Notes under the pieces: generated by a model
What the model was told of the DNA's origin: nothing
The model's database searches: none
Seen by the model: only the letters and a program-made list of their open reading frames with translations
Made by a program: the position numbers and the translations under genes
Shown here: positions 61,950 to 64,000 of the stretch, piece by piece
How the letters are laid out: every line of letters starts with the position of its first letter
How positions within the stretch are numbered: the first letter of the stretch is position 1
Source: Sphingomonas sp. QA11
GTDB lineage: Bacteria > Pseudomonadota > Alphaproteobacteria > Sphingomonadales > Sphingomonadaceae
Reading direction: 5' to 3'
Assembly (NCBI RefSeq): GCF_028473665.1
Contig: NZ_CP098774.1
Location: 5,079,501-5,143,500, forward strand
DNA length: 64,000 nt

Positions 61950-63011
61950 GTGATGCTGATCACCTCGCGGGATACGGGGCGCTGGGTGATTCCCAAGGGC
62001 AATCCGATCAAAGGGCTGGCCCCGCACGAGGCTGCCGCTGAGGAGGCGTTCGAGGAGGCCGGCGTGCGCGGCATCGCCTGTCCCTCGCCGATCGGCAGCT
62101 TCTCCTATCTGAAACGCCGCCGCGCCGGGCGCAGCCGTCAACTGGTCGTGACGGTGTTCCCGATCGCGGTGGTCGAGCAGGTCGGCGACTGGCCGGAGCG
62201 GCATCAGCGCGACACGCGCTGGTTCGATCTGCCCTCAGCAGCGGCGGCAGTCGACGAGCCCGAGCTCAGGACGTTGATTGCGTCTTTCCGCGAACCGGTG
62301 ATTCCGGCTAGACTGGCGCAGCGCGTCCTTCCCGCGTTCCGGACCCAGGCAAGAAAGAGAATTCCCATGGTCGCTTGGTTCCAGGCCCTGATGCCGACCC
62401 AGGGTCGGTTCTTCGACCAGTTCGAGGCGCATGCCGCGACGCTCGTCGCCGGCGCGGACGCGCTTGCCAAGCTGCTCCACAATGAAGGGCCGATCGCCGA
62501 TAATATCGCGACGATCGTCAATCGGGAGCATGACGCTGACGATATCACCCGAGAGGTGCTTCAGGATGTGCGCCGCGTGTTCGTCACGCCGTTCGATCGA
62601 AGTGCGATCACCAGCCTGATCGGCGTGATGGACGACGCGATCGACCAGATGAACGGTACCGCCAAGTCGATCGAGCTGTACGAGGTCACGACCTTCGAGC
62701 CGCAGATGCGCGACATGGCGGGCATCGTGGTCGAGGCCGCGCGTGTAACGGCGGAGGCGATCCCGCTGCTCCGGTCACTCAACACCAATTCGGCGCGCCT
62801 GCACGAATTGACTTCGCGGCTGATCCAGATCGAGGGCCATGCCGACGACATCCATGATGCCGGGCTGAAGGCGCTGTTCAAGGCGCATGGCGCCACCGCG
62901 CCGATGGATTTCATCGTCGGGCGGGAAATCTACAGCCATCTGGAAAAGATCGTCGACCGGTTCGAGGATGTCGCGAACGAGATCCAGGGTCTCGTGATCG
63001 ACCACGCCTGA
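61950..63011 (+). CDS. NUDIX domain fused to DUF47 (PhoU-like) domain
   Basis: A single open frame encodes a NUDIX domain (RWVIPKGNPIKGLAPHEAAA then EEAFEEAGV) joined at about residue 140 to a DUF47 (UPF0111) PhoU-like helical domain starting MVAWFQALMPTQGRFFDQFE. In other genomes these are normally separate. The NUDIX box is the alphaproteobacterial variant (Leu and Glu where the consensus has Glu and Arg). An ATG at 62367 with AAGAAAGAGA upstream may give DUF47 alone. Family similarity (DQIAALPYRIEPDGSA) continues upstream to about 61896 where only ATC/ATT starts exist, so the start is uncertain. PiT follows. Confidence 0.82.
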   Translation: MMLITSRDTGRWVIPKGNPIKGLAPHEAAAEEAFEEAGVRGIACPSPIGSFSYLKRRRAGRSRQLVVTVFPIAVVEQVGDWPERHQRDTRWFDLPSAAAAVDEPELRTLIASFREPVIPARLAQRVLPAFRTQARKRIPMVAWFQALMPTQGRFFDQFEAHAATLVAGADALAKLLHNEGPIADNIATIVNREHDADDITREVLQDVRRVFVTPFDRSAITSLIGVMDDAIDQMNGTAKSIELYEVTTFEPQMRDMAGIVVEAARVTAEAIPLLRSLNTNSARLHELTSRLIQIEGHADDIHDAGLKALFKAHGATAPMDFIVGREIYSHLEKIVDRFEDVANEIQGLVIDHA

Positions 63012-63018
63012 GCCGCTG

Positions 63019-64000
63019 GTGACGCTTTCCCTTCCCCTGCTGATCGGCCTGATCGGCGTCGCGCTGCTGTTCGATTTCCTGAACGGCCTGCACGACGCCG
63101 CCAACTCGATCGCCACCGTCGTTTCGACCCGCGTGCTGAAACCGCATCACGCGGTGCTCTGGGCCGCCTTCTTCAACTTCATCGCCTTCGCCGTGTTCGG
63201 CCAGCATGTCGCGCAGACGGTCGGCACCGGCATCATCTCGACCCAGATCGTCGATCCCCAGGTCATCTTCGCCGCGCTCATCGGCGCGATCGTGTGGAAC
63301 GTCATCACCTGGATGCTCGGCATCCCGTCGAGCAGCAGCCATGCGCTGATCGGTGGCCTTCTCGGCGCCGGCATCGCCAAGGCGGGGCTCAGCGTCGTGG
63401 TGTGGGCCGGCGTGCTCAAGACGGTGGTCGGCATCTTCGCCTCGCCCGCGGTCGGGCTGGCGCTCGCGCTGGTGCTGGTGCTGCTCGTCGCCTGGACCAG
63501 CCTGAAGCTCACGCCGATGGGTGTCGACAAGCGTTTCCGCAAACTCCAGCTCCTCTCCGCCGCCGCCTATTCGCTGGGGCATGGCGGCAATGACGCGCAG
63601 AAGACGATGGGCATCATCACCGTCCTGCTCTTTTCGCAGGGCGTCTATCACGGCGACTTCCATGTGCCCTTCTGGGTGGTGCTCTCCTGCCAGGCCGCGA
63701 TGGCGCTCGGCACCATGTCGGGCGGGTGGAAGATCGTTCACACCATGGGCTCGAAGATCACCCGGCTGACCCCGGCCCAGGGTTTCTGCGCGGAGACGGG
63801 CGGCGCGATCACCCTGTTCATGGCGACCTTCGGTGGCGTGCCCGTCTCCTCCACCCACACCATCACTGGCGCGATCGTCGGGGTGGGTGCGGCGCGGCGT
63901 TTTTCCGCCGTCCGCTGGAACGTCGCGAGCAACATCGTCATCGCCTGGTTCGTGACGCTCCCGGCGGCGGCGCTGGTCGCGGCGCTGACCTGGTGGATCA
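63019..64000 (+). CDS. Inorganic phosphate transporter PiT (3' partial)
   Basis: The open frame from GTG at 63019 runs past the window end; 327 codons are visible. It has the duplicated PiT signature, FDFLNGLHDAANSIATVVST near the N-terminus and LGHGGNDAQKTMGII in the second half, with SSSHALIGGLLGAG and VSSTHTITGAIVGVG. This is the low-affinity H+/phosphate symporter with about ten membrane helices. DUF47 proteins commonly accompany PiT as its regulator, in agreement with the preceding fused gene. It starts 8 bases after that gene's stop. Confidence 0.95.
   Translation, partial: MTLSLPLLIGLIGVALLFDFLNGLHDAANSIATVVSTRVLKPHHAVLWAAFFNFIAFAVFGQHVAQTVGTGIISTQIVDPQVIFAALIGAIVWNVITWMLGIPSSSSHALIGGLLGAGIAKAGLSVVVWAGVLKTVVGIFASPAVGLALALVLVLLVAWTSLKLTPMGVDKRFRKLQLLSAAAYSLGHGGNDAQKTMGIITVLLFSQGVYHGDFHVPFWVVLSCQAAMALGTMSGGWKIVHTMGSKITRLTPAQGFCAETGGAITLFMATFGGVPVSSTHTITGAIVGVGAARRFSAVRWNVASNIVIAWFVTLPAAALVAALTWWI

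Overview
The window looks like chromosomal DNA from a Sphingomonadaceae-type alphaproteobacterium. The GC content is high, genes are densely packed with 1-4 nt overlaps, and the gene content is typical of sphingomonads: a PQQ-type sugar dehydrogenase pair, DUF6491, a bkd complex and several acyl-CoA genes. The LexA box has the alphaproteobacterial GTTC-N7-GTTC form. I saw no rRNA, tRNA, CRISPR array, prophage or insertion sequence. The genus is inferred from protein style, not from a marker gene.

Layout. 1-0.9 kb: 3' end of a hot-dog thioesterase and a lower-GC DUF4279 gene. 1.0-14.8 kb (minus): the translation/RNA supercluster rimP-nusA-tautomerase-ylxR-infB-lipoprotein-rbfA, then, after an inserted block (plus-strand membrane protein, VapBC-type toxin-antitoxin, thymidine kinase, DUF6491, M50 protease), truB-rpsO-pnp. 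15-17.4 kb: two tandem secreted sugar-dehydrogenase paralogues. 17.5-25 kb: an acyl-CoA degradation cluster (thioesterases, acyl-CoA ligase, enoyl-CoA hydratase, SDR, thiolase, nitroreductase). 25-32 kb: MFS transporter, RhlE-type helicase, GAF histidine kinase with single-domain response regulator, acyl-CoA dehydrogenase, FAH-family hydrolase. 32.2-38.3 kb: SOS mutagenesis cassette imuA-imuB-dnaE2 with a LexA box. 38.5-42.5 kb: bkdA1-bkdA2-bkdB for branched-chain 2-oxoacids. 42.5-48 kb: MAPEG and HPP membrane proteins, two thiolases, and an ArsR-SRPBCC-SRPBCC operon. 48.2-57.5 kb: an OmpR-type two-component pair, a flavoprotein, an acetyltransferase, a thioredoxin-reductase-like enzyme, a methyltransferase, an MprF-like membrane protein, a PAS-GGDEF diguanylate cyclase and a HAD phosphatase. 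57.5-64 kb: DEAD helicase, hisC, HAD dehalogenase, and a Pho-box-preceded NUDIX/DUF47 - PiT phosphate transport unit that runs off the end.

The most unusual feature is a set of dispersed palindromic repeats (at least six families). Most copies lie between genes, but three sit inside open reading frames without breaking them: truB, bkdB (E2 linker) and imuB. Each gives a 30-40 residue in-frame peptide. This resembles the Rickettsia palindromic elements and suggests repeats that can become protein segments. Other points worth checking are a NUDIX-DUF47 fusion under a Pho box, a vapC that probably starts at CTG inside a 4-nt overlap, and a sugar-dehydrogenase paralogue in which the expected catalytic His is Gln.
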